Positions 54,506 through 63,202 of a stretch of 64,000 nt of DNA are shown here, piece after piece. This stretch comes from Bradyrhizobium sp. sBnM-33 (lineage in GTDB: Bacteria > Pseudomonadota > Alphaproteobacteria > Rhizobiales > Xanthobacteraceae). The stretch is taken from positions 7,502,001 through 7,566,000 of the forward strand of contig NZ_CP136624.1 in NCBI RefSeq assembly GCF_032917945.1, written 5' to 3'. Position 1 is the stretch's first letter; every line of letters starts with the position of its first letter. The notes below the pieces were generated by a model. The model was not told the DNA's origin. It made no database searches and saw nothing but the letters and a program-made list of their open reading frames with translations. The translations under genes and the position numbers were made by a program.

Positions 54506-55117
54506 ATGGCCGAGGCAGCAACCATAGCCGACTTGCCGCTGGTCGCCGGACATCCGGCGCTTGATTTCACCAACACGGCAGCGTGGGCATCGGACAGGGT
54601 GCTCAAAGAGCACCTTGTCGACTACTCAGCGCTCCTAGCCTGGAGTCTGCGGACCGGACTGATCGGCCTCGCGCAGGAAAAGGCAATGCGCGCCCGGAGT
54701 GTAGCGCGGCCTCGGGAGGCCGACCGGGTCTTGCACCGGGCGCAAGAGCTTCGGGAAGCTCTCCACGACATCTTTGCCGCGCATGCAGAGAACACGACAG
54801 CCCCGCAGCACGCCCTCAAGCGGCTGAACCGCTCCTTGGCTGAAGGTCTTGTCCACGCGCGGATTGCCAAAAAGGGCAGCGCCTTCGAATGGACATGGGA
54901 GGGGGCGCCTGATGCTCTCGACCGTATGCTTTGGCCCGTCGCCCGGTTCGCCGCCGAATTGCTCGCCAGCAATCAGTTATCCCGCGTGCGCCAGTGCGCT
55001 GGCGAAAACTGCGGCTGGCTCTTCATCGATACGTCCAAGAACCGGGCGCGCCGCTGGTGCAGCATGAGCGATTGCGGTAATCGGGCCAAGGTGCGGCGTT
55101 TCCGGGAGCGGCAGTAG
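54506..55117 (+). CDS. ABATE/CGNR zinc-finger transcriptional regulator
   Basis: 203 residues. The N-terminal ABATE-type domain (LVAGHPALDFTNTAAW) is followed by helices. The C-terminal CGNR zinc finger is clear: RQCAGENCGWLFIDTSKN, then RRWCSMSDCGNRAKVRRF, with four Cys ligands and the CGNR signature. Such proteins are probable ligand-sensing DNA-binding regulators. It is divergent from the EamA gene, with a ~107-bp gap holding both promoters, so it most likely controls that exporter. AGGAT precedes ATG 54506. Confidence 0.85.
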   Translation: MAEAATIADLPLVAGHPALDFTNTAAWASDRVLKEHLVDYSALLAWSLRTGLIGLAQEKAMRARSVARPREADRVLHRAQELREALHDIFAAHAENTTAPQHALKRLNRSLAEGLVHARIAKKGSAFEWTWEGAPDALDRMLWPVARFAAELLASNQLSRVRQCAGENCGWLFIDTSKNRARRWCSMSDCGNRAKVRRFRERQ

Positions 55118-55139
55118 GCTCCAGCCATCTTCCCCTCCG

Positions 55140-56095
<956 letters not shown>

Positions 56096-56140
56096 TGAAC
56101 CATTGCGAATTCCGGGATTTGTCATTGACCGGAGGCAATG

Positions 56141-56485
56141 ATGTCCAATTTCATAGCCCTTGTTGTGGAGGATGATGCGTTCCAGCGCGAGTGCCTCGCC
56201 GATCTCCTGAAAAGCGAAGGTCTCGAGGTGGTGGAGTGTGCCAATGGAGAGGTCGCGGAACTGGTGCTTGCTTCAACCGGCCCTGAACTGCGGGCTCTCG
56301 TGACCGATGTAGAGCTTGGTGGTGAGATGTCCGGGGTAGAACTTGCGCAGTATGCAAAGCGTCGGTTCCCGGGCCTGAATGTCGTGTTGGTTTCTGGACA
56401 TGGCCCGCCCTACGTGCCGCACGACACCCACTTTCTTATGAAGCCCTATGAGCCCCAGCAGCTACTTGACGCAGTCCTGAAGTGA
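56141..56485 (+). CDS. single-domain response regulator (CheY-like receiver)
   Basis: 114 residues; GGAGG is four to seven bases before tandem ATGs at 56138 and 56141. Receiver features: acidic pocket VVEDD (residues ~8-12), phospho-acceptor Asp in ALVTDVELGG (~52), Ser in VLVSGHG and Lys in FLMKPYEPQQ. No output domain, so it must act by protein contact, as in general stress or cell-cycle phosphorelays. No histidine kinase is in the window. It overlaps the 3' end of the next gene, which is convergent. Confidence 0.87.
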   Translation: MSNFIALVVEDDAFQRECLADLLKSEGLEVVECANGEVAELVLASTGPELRALVTDVELGGEMSGVELAQYAKRRFPGLNVVLVSGHGPPYVPHDTHFLMKPYEPQQLLDAVLK

Positions 56486-56677
56486 GTGAGCGCGACGCCG
56501 GCGCTTTGTAGTGTGGCCAAGTAAATGCTTGAGGCCCTCGACAGCCAATCCGTGCTCATCGCCGTCTTTTTCTTTCAAGAAGCGGGAGACCTCCTCCCGG
56601 ACTTCGGCCTCTTGTGTCGGTGTGAGGTTGACCATCATGCCGTAGGTTTGCATTACACGATCAATGGCCGCTTGCAT
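56462..56677 (-). CDS. small conserved hypothetical protein
   Basis: 71 residues from ATG 56677, which follows GGGAGG. Almost wholly helical: MQAAIDRVMQTYGMMVNLTP, then QEAEVREEVSRFLKEK, then a basic tail (TTKRRRRAHS). I recognise it as a Bradyrhizobium-type small protein with no assigned function. The basic end could bind nucleic acid or be disordered. Convergent with the receiver gene, overlapping it by 24 bp. Confidence 0.68.
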   Translation of the reverse strand: MQAAIDRVMQTYGMMVNLTPTQEAEVREEVSRFLKEKDGDEHGLAVEGLKHLLGHTTKRRRRAHSLQDCVK

Positions 56678-57006
56678 TTGAGGTCCTCCCAGCTCCCAGC
56701 AAAGGACTCCCGAAGGAGCAAGGCGTTCCGGTGATAACGCCGCCACAAGTCCACCTTCGCCTAAAGCCGACCCTGGCCTTGAGCGCGTTAATTCACCTCC
56801 GCAAAACTTGGAGGCGCACTGATGACCCTACTCAAGTGACGTACCTGAGCCAAAAACCGAAAAGTTCCTTGGAGGGAACGAAATAATCCTGCGGCCAGCC
56901 GCTCCTAGCTGGGCGCAAAATGTTCCCGTCACCGCACGGTCCGACGGCAGTTATCGGTGATGAGAACGCCGGTCGCGCTCCCGCCAACCTCGCGTGGAGC
57001 AGCGCC

Positions 57007-57204
57007 ATGCAGCGACGCCGTTTCAAACATGTGGTGTCCTTTCCCGATGACCTTACCCGAGAGGCCGAACGCTTACGCGCGGAAGCCGAGAAACTACCGC
57101 CCGGAACGGAGCGGCATGACCTCGAACGTAAGGCCCGTCAGGCCGAGACCGGCGCCCATATCGACGAGTGGCTGAAGTCGCCCGGTTTGCGACCCCCGGA
57201 ATGA
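57007..57204 (+). CDS. small conserved hypothetical protein
   Basis: 65 residues from ATG 57007: MQRRRFKHVVSFPDDLTREA, then ERLRAEAEKLPPGTERHDLE and RKARQAETGAHIDEWLKSPG. A charged helical hairpin typical of small rhizobial proteins of unknown function. No cysteine, signal peptide or membrane segment. The gap 56678-57006 holds nothing else I can identify. Confidence 0.7.
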   Translation: MQRRRFKHVVSFPDDLTREAERLRAEAEKLPPGTERHDLERKARQAETGAHIDEWLKSPGLRPPE

Positions 57205-57214
57205 CGAGGGCAAG

Positions 57215-57499
57215 GTGCGTTGCGTCAGGAAATATTTGGAGAGAGCGGCGGAATTCGAAGCACTGGCTGCGTCAGCTACCGTTGATGTATTGAGAAAGTG
57301 ATATGACGACATCGCGGCTTGCTATCGTCTGCTCGCAAAGGAGCGAGAATGGCTGATCGGAACGGGCGCCATTGAAGACGACCGATCGATCACGGTTCAG
57401 CAATCCGACACAGCCAAAAATGATTCCTATATCTCGAACTCGACGTTTCCTTTAAGGTCGATCAATCACCGCGCGATCAAATCGGTAAGCTATCGGTGA
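57215..57499 (+). pseudogene. small helical protein gene with an internal stop
   Basis: GTG 57215 starts VRCVRKYLERAAEFEALAAS and stops at TGA 57299-57301. The same frame continues YDDIAACYRLLAKEREWLI... to 57499. Arg in place of the stop would give KRYDDIAACYRLLAKERE, a segment I recognise in short rhizobial proteins, so CGA-to-TGA is the likely change. Only 28 residues precede the stop, so the product is presumably lost. Confidence 0.6.
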
Positions 57500-57541
57500 C
57501 AGAGAGACGCTACTGCGCTCCCGCCTCGTCGGAGAGCGACA

Positions 57542-57712
57542 ATGCCTCCACCATCAATTCCAAAGGTCATCTCAGGCAAAGAGCCGGTCAGGTGCCGATG
57601 CGGCCTTGAACCTAAGCTCGTTCACAAGGTTCATGATCCTCGGAAGGATCAAACGGTCCGTACGTATCAGTGCTCATGCGGAGAGCAGGCTTGGATCGCC
57701 AGCACAGAGTAA
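57542..57712 (+). CDS. 56-residue zinc-ribbon-like protein
   Basis: ATG 57542 is preceded by GGAGAG. The product has two CxC knuckles: VRCRCGLEPKLVHKV and YQCSCGEQAWIAST, a compact zinc-ribbon pattern. Too short for many gene finders but supported by the ribosome binding site, the paired Cys motifs and the terminator ~70 bp downstream. Function unknown; small zinc-ribbon proteins are frequent in this window (8573, 11598, 60151). Confidence 0.65.
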   Translation: MPPPSIPKVISGKEPVRCRCGLEPKLVHKVHDPRKDQTVRTYQCSCGEQAWIASTE

Positions 57713-57784
57713 CGCCGAATGAACCTAGCCGCACTTTGCGCCGACATAAGCTTACTGGAGGATTGCGATTTCCAGTTCCAGCGC

Positions 57785-57827
57785 ACCGCCACTGAGCATT
57801 ATTCGGCTCGGTGGCGGTTTCGTTTTT
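57785..57827 (+). terminator. rho-independent terminator
   Basis: Stem ACCGCCACTGAG / CTCGGTGGCGGT (one mismatch) with a ten-base loop, followed by TTCGTTTTT. It lies downstream of the zinc-ribbon gene ending at 57712. Confidence 0.7.
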
Positions 57828-57833
57828 AGTGGA

Positions 57834-57862
57834 AAGGGCCCCAGCGCGGCGCTGGGGCCCTT
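57834..57862. other. perfect 14-bp inverted repeat
   Basis: AAGGGCCCCAGCGC, one base, then its exact inverse. It sits seven bases after the terminator and lacks a T-run. As RNA it would fold to a very stable hairpin with a forced small loop; it could act as a bidirectional terminator back-up or be a mobile-repeat relic. Confidence 0.55.
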
Positions 57863-57990
57863 CCTTGCGGCTTAGGTGTCGCATCGGGGAAAGTGCGACT
57901 ATCATTTTAATCCGCCCCTCCGCGGGCGGTTCCTAACGTTCGAGCCGGCGCTTCGGCCGGAACGATCCAGTCGGGCTGAATCTAGGGCGT

Positions 57991-58236
57991 ATGAAGAAGC
58001 GCTATTATTTCGGCTTGCGAGAGGGTGACGATATTGCTCCAGATGAGGAGGGCATGGAACTAACCATTGAAGCGGTGCAGGAGGAAGCGCCTCGTGCGCT
58101 TGCCGACATGGCCAGGGACACGGTCCGAAGACATCCACGCGGCGCGGGACACGACATGGCAATCGACGTGCGGGATGACGATGGACCGGTATTACAAGTC
58201 AAGTTCACCTTCGCAATCAGTCGGCACAGAAACTAG
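57991..58236 (+). CDS. DUF6894-family small protein
   Basis: 81 residues: MKKRYYFGLREGDDIAPDEE, then TIEAVQEEAPRALADMARD, then MAIDVRDDDGPVLQVKFTF. This beta-alpha-beta pattern with an aromatic MKKRYYF start and a D-x-x-G-x-E segment is the DUF6894 type, abundant in Bradyrhizobium and Methylobacterium. Function unknown. A second member lies at 62944. No strong ribosome binding site is seen. Confidence 0.78.
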   Translation: MKKRYYFGLREGDDIAPDEEGMELTIEAVQEEAPRALADMARDTVRRHPRGAGHDMAIDVRDDDGPVLQVKFTFAISRHRN

Positions 58237-58562
58237 AGCCGTCGCAGTAGGTGGCCACATGCATGGTGACGATCGTCATCGGCCGGCGGCGCTCGACCCG
58301 CTTGCGGCTGCTGCCGATTCTCTTGACCGCCTTCTTCACGGCAGCCGCCGATATCCTTCTTGGCCTCATAAACGCACTTCGTGGTCCTGTCCTCCGCCGA
58401 CCCGCGCCCGGTCCTGGTTACGCCCGCGGCTCGATTGCTTCTTTGCCATCCCGCGACACCTCCTGTTGCACGGCAACGCGTCATAATGGCGCCCGCTCCA
58501 GTTCTTCCCAACGGAACGATTCAGCTCAGGTCAATTTGAATCCGCATCGCGTGGAGTTCATC

Positions 58563-58916
58563 ATGCGCAGGTTCAGTTGGACGCCGTCGATCGTCCCGAG
58601 CGGCAATGATGAGGCGGTTTACTTGGTGGCAGATGATTTCGGTCGATTGGGCCGCGCCTGGCGCGAAGCCGATTACGAGGCGACCGATCTTGAGACTGTC
58701 GTTCAGGGTCTGCTGACCGGCCAATATAGCAACCCTATCCGTATCGTCGCCTTCAATACCGCCGAGCGCTGGTCGGAAGACATTTCCGAAGACGTCGCCC
58801 GCGAGCTGCGCCGTCGCTGCGATCTGCAGATGCGCGAACTGCCCGCTGCGATTTCTGATTTTGTCGAACGGCACGAGGACCAAGATCGGCGTCAGTTGAC
58901 CCTTCAGCTGGTCTGA
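58563..58916 (+). CDS. conserved hypothetical protein
   Basis: 117 residues from ATG 58563: FSWTPSIVPSGNDEAVYLVA, then DDFGRLGRAWREADYEATDL, LLTGQYSNPIRIVAFNTAER and WSEDISEDVARELRRRCDLQ. I recognise this as a widespread conserved protein of Bradyrhizobium with no assigned function. Soluble, with a mixed alpha/beta start and a helical, charged end. The gap 58237-58562 shows no gene I can support. Confidence 0.75.
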   Translation: MRRFSWTPSIVPSGNDEAVYLVADDFGRLGRAWREADYEATDLETVVQGLLTGQYSNPIRIVAFNTAERWSEDISEDVARELRRRCDLQMRELPAAISDFVERHEDQDRRQLTLQLV

Positions 58917-58957
58917 ATCCGACTCGCATTTCATCTGCGGTTGCCTATTTATCCCGC

Positions 58958-59563
58958 ATGCCGAAGCCTGCGTTCGACCCCTGCATTCCGACGCGCGGGG
59001 TCAAGGTCCCTGGTAGGCCGGAATGGCTCCACGAGATCAAGCACGACGGTTATCGGCTAATTGTTCAACGTGAAGGCATAGCGCGTTCGGCTGTTCACCC
59101 GCAACGGGTACGACTGGAGCCACCGTTTCCCGCTGATCGTGCAGGGCGCTTTACGAAACCGTCAGACCTCGTTTGTGATCGACGGTGAAGCCGTGCTGCT
59201 CGGCGTCGATGGTAGATCTGACTTCAACGGCTTGCACTCGCGCCAGCACGACGAGGAGGTCCAGTTCTATGCCTTCGACATGTTGGCGAGCGACGGCGAC
59301 GATATCTGTAACCTGCCGCTCACGATGCGAAAGTCGAACTTGGCCAGACTCCTTGCGCGGCGGGTGGACGGCATCTTCCTGAGTGATTTGAACAGGGAGA
59401 GATCGGCCCCGACTTATTCAGGCATGCCTGCCTGATGGGGCTCGAGGGGCTTGTGTCGAAGCGCGCTGATAGCCGCTATCGTAGCGGACGCTCGCCCGGT
59501 TGGGTCAAGGTCAAGAACCGCCAGCATCCCGCGATGGAACGGGTCATGGAGGCAATGTCATGA
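58958..59563 (+). pseudogene. decayed ATP-dependent DNA ligase-like gene
   Basis: The start reads RPEWLHEIKHDGYRLIVQRE, with the AMP-accepting Lys of ATP-dependent ligases (EIKHDGYR). Frame shifts near 59080; then RNRQTSFVIDGEAVLLGVDG (motif III-like) with FNGLHSRQHDEEVQFYAFDM is seen in another frame. Near 59395 it shifts again to CLMGLEGLVSKRADSRYRSG and GWVKVKNRQHPAMERV, containing motifs IV and V. About 200 residues in total, the size of short LigD-like ligase cores. Several shifts make it a pseudogene. Confidence 0.75.
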
Positions 59564-59613
59564 GCGTCGCGCTCATCGCCAGGAACGGATCGGCCCGCCG
59601 CGCATGATAGGGC

Positions 59614-59940
59614 ATGACACCTGCAGATGCAGAACGGTATCGCCGAAAGGCTGAGGAGTGCCGCGCTAACGCGAGGACGGTAACTGACGACGCTGATAGA
59701 GCGGCGTGGCTTCGGCTCGCTGAGGTTTGGACGGAACTGGCGCGATCCCCGAACAGGGATGACGGCGCATCGGGTAACGCCGAAGAAGAAATCAAGAAGC
59801 GCGCTTATGAGATCTGGGAGCGCCATGGCAGGCCAAACGGCAAGGAAGACGAGTTCTGGCAGCAAGCGGAGCAAGAACTGCGAAACCAGGATAAATCGTC
59901 CCCCATCCGCACGCCCGGCACGAGAGCGGAACGTTCTTGA
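59614..59940 (+). CDS. DUF2934-containing small protein
   Basis: 108 residues. The first half, DAERYRRKAEECRANARTVT with AWLRLAEVWTELAR, is a helical element that I usually see as a separate protein. The second half, IKKRAYEIWERHGRPNGKED with EFWQQAEQEL, is a DUF2934 motif (RAYxxWExxGRPxGxxxxxWxxAE). The two appear fused in one frame here. Function unknown; DUF2934 proteins are numerous in rhizobia and often respond to stress. Confidence 0.72.
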   Translation: MTPADAERYRRKAEECRANARTVTDDADRAAWLRLAEVWTELARSPNRDDGASGNAEEEIKKRAYEIWERHGRPNGKEDEFWQQAEQELRNQDKSSPIRTPGTRAERS

Positions 59941-60150
59941 ATTTAACGTAGAGCGATGCGGATCTTTTTGCCTAAGCCAAGGCCCGAGCTCCGGGGACGG
60001 CAGAGCTGAAAGCAGCCGTCACCAAGGATGCGCCGGTATCGCAGCATTGGCCAGCCGTCGCCTCTACAACATAAGTTAGTCGCACTCTAAGCCCCTAGAA
60101 CCCACTGCCTGCACCGACATTGATTTTCCTTTGCTGGAGGACGCTCGTCG

Positions 60151-60333
60151 ATGCGGTACTGCCCCCGGTGCGACAATACGCGGTGGTTTCATCTCGACCG
60201 GCCGCTCTTGGGTGGCAGGGCCTGCGGCTGCGGCGGCGCCGGCGCACCATGCCCCGTCTGCAACAAAACCAATCCGGCCGATCCCGACGACGTCCCCGCA
60301 ATGCCGGCCGGCTTCACCTCCGATCTTAGTTAG
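60151..60333 (+). CDS. small Cys-rich zinc-ribbon protein
   Basis: 60 residues; GGAGG ends ten bases before ATG 60151. MRYCPRCDNTRWFHLDRPLL, then GRACGCGGAGAPCPVCNKTN, then PAMPAGFTSDLS. Six Cys as CPRC, CGC and CPVC form a zinc-binding, DnaJ-zinc-finger-like pattern. I recognise close relatives as annotated hypothetical proteins in Bradyrhizobium. Function unknown. Confidence 0.78.
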   Translation: MRYCPRCDNTRWFHLDRPLLGGRACGCGGAGAPCPVCNKTNPADPDDVPAMPAGFTSDLS

Positions 60334-60395
60334 GCACTTTTCGGGCATTGCGAGGTTGGAATAAGCCGCGTTGGTCCGGCATCCAGCGTGGTAAG

Positions 60396-60442
60396 GCCCG
60401 ACGGTAGACTCCTCTGTCGACTCCTCAAGCCGACCGTCGGGC
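60396..60442. other. long-loop hairpin with CUCCU-type repeats
   Basis: GCCCGACGGT and ACCGTCGGGC form a perfect 10-bp stem around a 27-base loop that contains GACTCCT twice. CU-rich anti-Shine-Dalgarno loops are known from alphaproteobacterial small RNAs, so this could be part of an sRNA or a weak terminator; no T-run follows. 60334-60740 has no supported gene. Confidence 0.35.
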
Positions 60443-60824
60443 TCTTGTAGCCGCCGCGAGTGCAGTAAATAGCCTTCCAGCTTCCAATTCCGATTGCGTG
60501 CGTTTTCGCGCGCGATCTTGAGGTGGTAGTGTGAAGTTGCAACCGCAGAGAAAAGGATGAAGCGATGAACTTCGCTCCCGTTCTGGCGGCACCACTGCTG
60601 ACGCCGGACTCCCAGATGCGCCGTGAAGCCGTCGGCAAAGACCGCATCGCGAAGTGAGCCAGCTGCAATCAACGTGAAGCAGCACGTGGCGCAATGCCGC
60701 CTTTTACCCGGCGCTTCAAAGGGAGCGAACGTCTGAATTTGATGTGGTGGACGGCGCCCGCTCCCGGCATCGCAGTGCCATAGGGTGGTTCGTCGAAACG
60801 AATCACATGAGGGGAGCCGTCCAC

Positions 60825-61850
60825 ATGCAAATTACCACGATCGGTTTGGATATCGCCAAGAACGTGTTCCAGGTTCACGGCATTGACGCGGCCGAGAAGG
60901 TGATCGTCAGAAAGCAACTTCGCCGCGGCCAGATTATAGCGTTCTTCGAAGCTCTGGCGCCGTGCCTGGTCGGCATGGAGGCCTGTGCCACGTCGCACCA
61001 TTGGGCGCGCGAGTTGACGAAGCTGGGCCACGAGGTCCGTCTGATGCCAGCGAAGGATGTGAAGGCCTACGTCAAGCGCAATAAGAACGATGCCGCCGAC
61101 GCGGAGGCAATCTGTGAGGCGGTGCGGCGCCCGACCATGCGTTTCGTGCGGATTAAGTCGGCCGAGCAGCAGGGCCAGTTGATGCTGCATCGAGCCCGCG
61201 ACCTGCTGATGCGCCAACGCACCCAGTTGATCAATGCATTACGGGCGCATTTGGCCGAGTTCGGCGTTACGGCTGCACAGGGGCGCGAAGGGATCAAAGA
61301 GTTGTTGGCGATCGTCGCACAGGATGAGAGTTCGCGCTTGCCGATCGACGCCCACGCCAGCCTGACCGTACTAGCGGCGCAGCTTCAGGCTGTGCAGACG
61401 ATGATCGGATCGATCGAGAAACGGATCGTTGCGCAGCATCGCTCGAACGAGGCAAGTCAGCGGCTCGAGACCATCCCCGGTATCGGCGTCGTAGGCGCGA
61501 CGACCATCACCGCCGTCGTCACGGACCCGAAGGCATTCCGGTCGGGTCGTGATTTTGCGGCCTGGATCGGGATCGTGCCGCGGCAGGATTCGACTGGCGG
61601 CAAACAGAAGCTCGGGCCGATCTCGAAACAGGGTGACCAATACCTCAGGCGTATTCTTATTGTCGGAGCCCATTCTGTCTTGCGACGTGCGCGCCAGCAG
61701 CCGGAGAAGTATCCCTGGCTCACTCAGCTTCTCGCTCGGCGACCGTTCAAGGTCGTCGCCGTCGCGCTGGCCAACAAGATGGCGCGGATCGCCTGGGCAT
61801 TGCTGGCCAGGGGTGGGACCTACCGGGCGCCCCAACTTGTGGCAATCTAA
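60825..61850 (+). CDS. IS1111-type (IS110 family) DEDD transposase
   Basis: 341 residues from ATG 60825, with GGGGAG upstream (ATG 60807 is an alternative). DEDD residues appear in IGLDIAKNVFQVHG, VGMEACATSHHW and NKNDAADAEAICEA. The C-terminal half has the helix-hairpin-helix TIPGIGVVGATTI, then GRDFAAWIGIVPRQDSTGGK and the serine-region SKQGDQYLRRILI. Intact. It differs clearly from the IS110 transposase at 6286 (about a third identical by eye). Confidence 0.92.
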   Translation: MQITTIGLDIAKNVFQVHGIDAAEKVIVRKQLRRGQIIAFFEALAPCLVGMEACATSHHWARELTKLGHEVRLMPAKDVKAYVKRNKNDAADAEAICEAVRRPTMRFVRIKSAEQQGQLMLHRARDLLMRQRTQLINALRAHLAEFGVTAAQGREGIKELLAIVAQDESSRLPIDAHASLTVLAAQLQAVQTMIGSIEKRIVAQHRSNEASQRLETIPGIGVVGATTITAVVTDPKAFRSGRDFAAWIGIVPRQDSTGGKQKLGPISKQGDQYLRRILIVGAHSVLRRARQQPEKYPWLTQLLARRPFKVVAVALANKMARIAWALLARGGTYRAPQLVAI

Positions 61851-62110
61851 CAAAGGGCTCGGCAATGGGAGGATGAGGTTGCGTCCGTGCGTTCACGAAC
61901 TGCAGGGGTGAAGACGACATTGATGCGAAACGGTCGAGACCGTCGATTGGGAAAACCCGTAAGGTGCCACGCGAGGAAAGAACGCGTGCTTTTGTTTGGG
62001 ACCCGATCAGCGGATCACATCAAGGCCAGCGGCCAAAGCGGCTGCATTCAAAGGCCGAATACATGGCTGCACCCGAACGCTTCGCTGAAACGTCAGATTC
62101 CTCTTGCACC
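61851..62110 (+). ncRNA. candidate guide (seek/bridge) RNA region of the IS1111 element
   Basis: About 260 non-coding bases between the transposase stop and the right subterminal repeat, where IS1111-type elements encode their target-selecting RNA. Short internal hairpins such as GGTCGAGACC are visible, but no fold was computed. Confidence 0.35.
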
Positions 62111-62124
62111 GCGGGCGCCGTCCA

Positions 62125-62215
62125 TACATGGCACCTTTGAGACATGCCCGCCCACCCTGAGAATGTCCGTCGCCGGCATAGACCGGAAGTCGCCGTGGTC
62201 CGGCCCGAACCGGAC
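62125..62215 (-). repeat. dispersed intergenic repeat, copy 23 (minus orientation)
   Basis: On the minus strand: GCGACTTCCGGTCTATGCCG...GACGGACATTCTC...GGGCATGTCTCAAAGGTGCC. It is the only near-complete copy in reverse orientation and it directly abuts the IS1111 element. 62216-62526 holds nothing recognisable. Confidence 0.75.
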
Positions 62216-62526
62216 GTCGCGGTCCCTGCGCAACAATCTCTTGGTATCTCCACTACAGCTTCCTTGGCTTGCTGCCCGCAACATTGGATCGAGTCAGCCC
62301 CTTATCTCGGACGGTTCGTCGCCCTTTCGACCTGTTAACTGCGGGAAGGCACTCACCACACCCCAGCAAACCTCGGCGATCAGGCCAGTCGTAAGCGACC
62401 TCCTTAAGAAAGCCGCAGGAATCGCCGGGGCTCGCGTGGACGTCCGGAGTCGAGAGCTAGATGACTCCCGCTCATATGCCGCGAAGAGGGTTTAAGGCGG
62501 CTGCCCCTCTGATTTCGCCAGCTTTT

Positions 62527-62551
62527 GGATCAAAAATCAGCGCGCCGCGTT
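62527..62551 (+). promoter_or_regulatory. possible EcfG-type (general stress) promoter
   Basis: GGATC - 16 bases - CGTT, one mismatch from the alphaproteobacterial general stress consensus GGAAC-N16/17-CGTT, ending 26 bp before the next start codon. A match of this size can occur by chance. Confidence 0.3.
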
Positions 62552-62577
62552 GAGTAAGCTAACTCGTCGAGGTGAAA

Positions 62578-62775
62578 ATGATTAGAGATGACGCCTTTAT
62601 GCGCCGGGAGACGACGCCGGCCGAGCGACAGGCCCACAAGGCGTTCAGAGAGGTCAGAAATGACCTCACTGATCACGAAAAGGCACAGAAATCTTTCCAC
62701 GAAAACCGCGAGCGTCTCAAGGCAGAGCGGCTAGCGCGAGAATCGGAAACGAGGGCTCGATCATCTTCCGATTGA
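62578..62775 (+). CDS. small highly charged helical protein
   Basis: 65 residues from ATG 62578, five bases after GAGG. One long charged helix: TPAERQAHKAFREVRNDLTD, then EKAQKSFHENRERLKAERLA, then a short polar tail. No cysteine or hydrophobic segment. Resembles small stress-associated rhizobial proteins; function unknown. A possible EcfG-type promoter lies upstream. Confidence 0.65.
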   Translation: MIRDDAFMRRETTPAERQAHKAFREVRNDLTDHEKAQKSFHENRERLKAERLARESETRARSSSD

Positions 62776-62943
62776 TGATTTATCGACAAGCCTGCGCGGT
62801 TAACGATCATCACTGCATAATCTACGCAGTTTCTCGGTAACGTACCATGTTGTGCTCCTGCCTTATGGCTACAGGCACCCATAGCAAATCCCACTCTGTG
62901 GTAGCGATTAGGAACAGTCGGCGCAGTGCTGGGTTATGCGCCT

Positions 62944-63183
62944 ATGAAGAAGTTTTTCTTTGACCTAGCCGGAGAGCTTCCGGCCCACGACGTCGTGGGG
63001 CGCCAATGCAAGTCCGGCGAGGAAGCGAAGGACCACGCTCAGTTCATCGCTCATCGCATGAGCACCGAGCGGCCGACTTTCGCAAAGCCAGGGAACTATA
63101 TCTCAGTCCGAGATGAGAGCGGCCGCGAGATATCCGAGGCGCCTATTAAACCGACGATCCGCACTCAAGTTGCGCGTCACTAG
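62944..63183 (+). CDS. DUF6894-family small protein
   Basis: 79 residues from ATG 62944: MKKFFFDLAGELPAHDVVGR, then EEAKDHAQFIAHRMSTERP, then NYISVRDESGREISEAPIKP. It has the aromatic MKKFFF start, Cys-free beta-alpha-beta layout and D-E-S-G-R-E-I segment of DUF6894, as in the paralogue at 57991. Function unknown. No clear ribosome binding site; the start is set by the family N-terminus. Confidence 0.75.
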   Translation: MKKFFFDLAGELPAHDVVGRQCKSGEEAKDHAQFIAHRMSTERPTFAKPGNYISVRDESGREISEAPIKPTIRTQVARH

Positions 63184-63202
63184 TGCCTACTTCGCTTGCT
63201 GA

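Larger units (their letters stand above)
60748..62124 (+). mobile_element. IS1111-type (IS110 family) insertion sequence
   Basis: A DEDD transposase gene lies between subterminal inverted repeats TGGACGGCGCCCGC (60748-60761) and its exact inverse (62111-62124). Subterminal repeats define the IS1111 subgroup; the true ends lie a few bases further out. The right end abuts a dispersed intergenic repeat. Confidence 0.8.

Noticed and set aside
62911..62935. GGAAC-N16-GGTT as an EcfG promoter for the DUF6894 gene at 62944
   Set aside because: The -10 part mismatches the consensus and the implied transcription start falls at the start codon, leaving no room for a leader.
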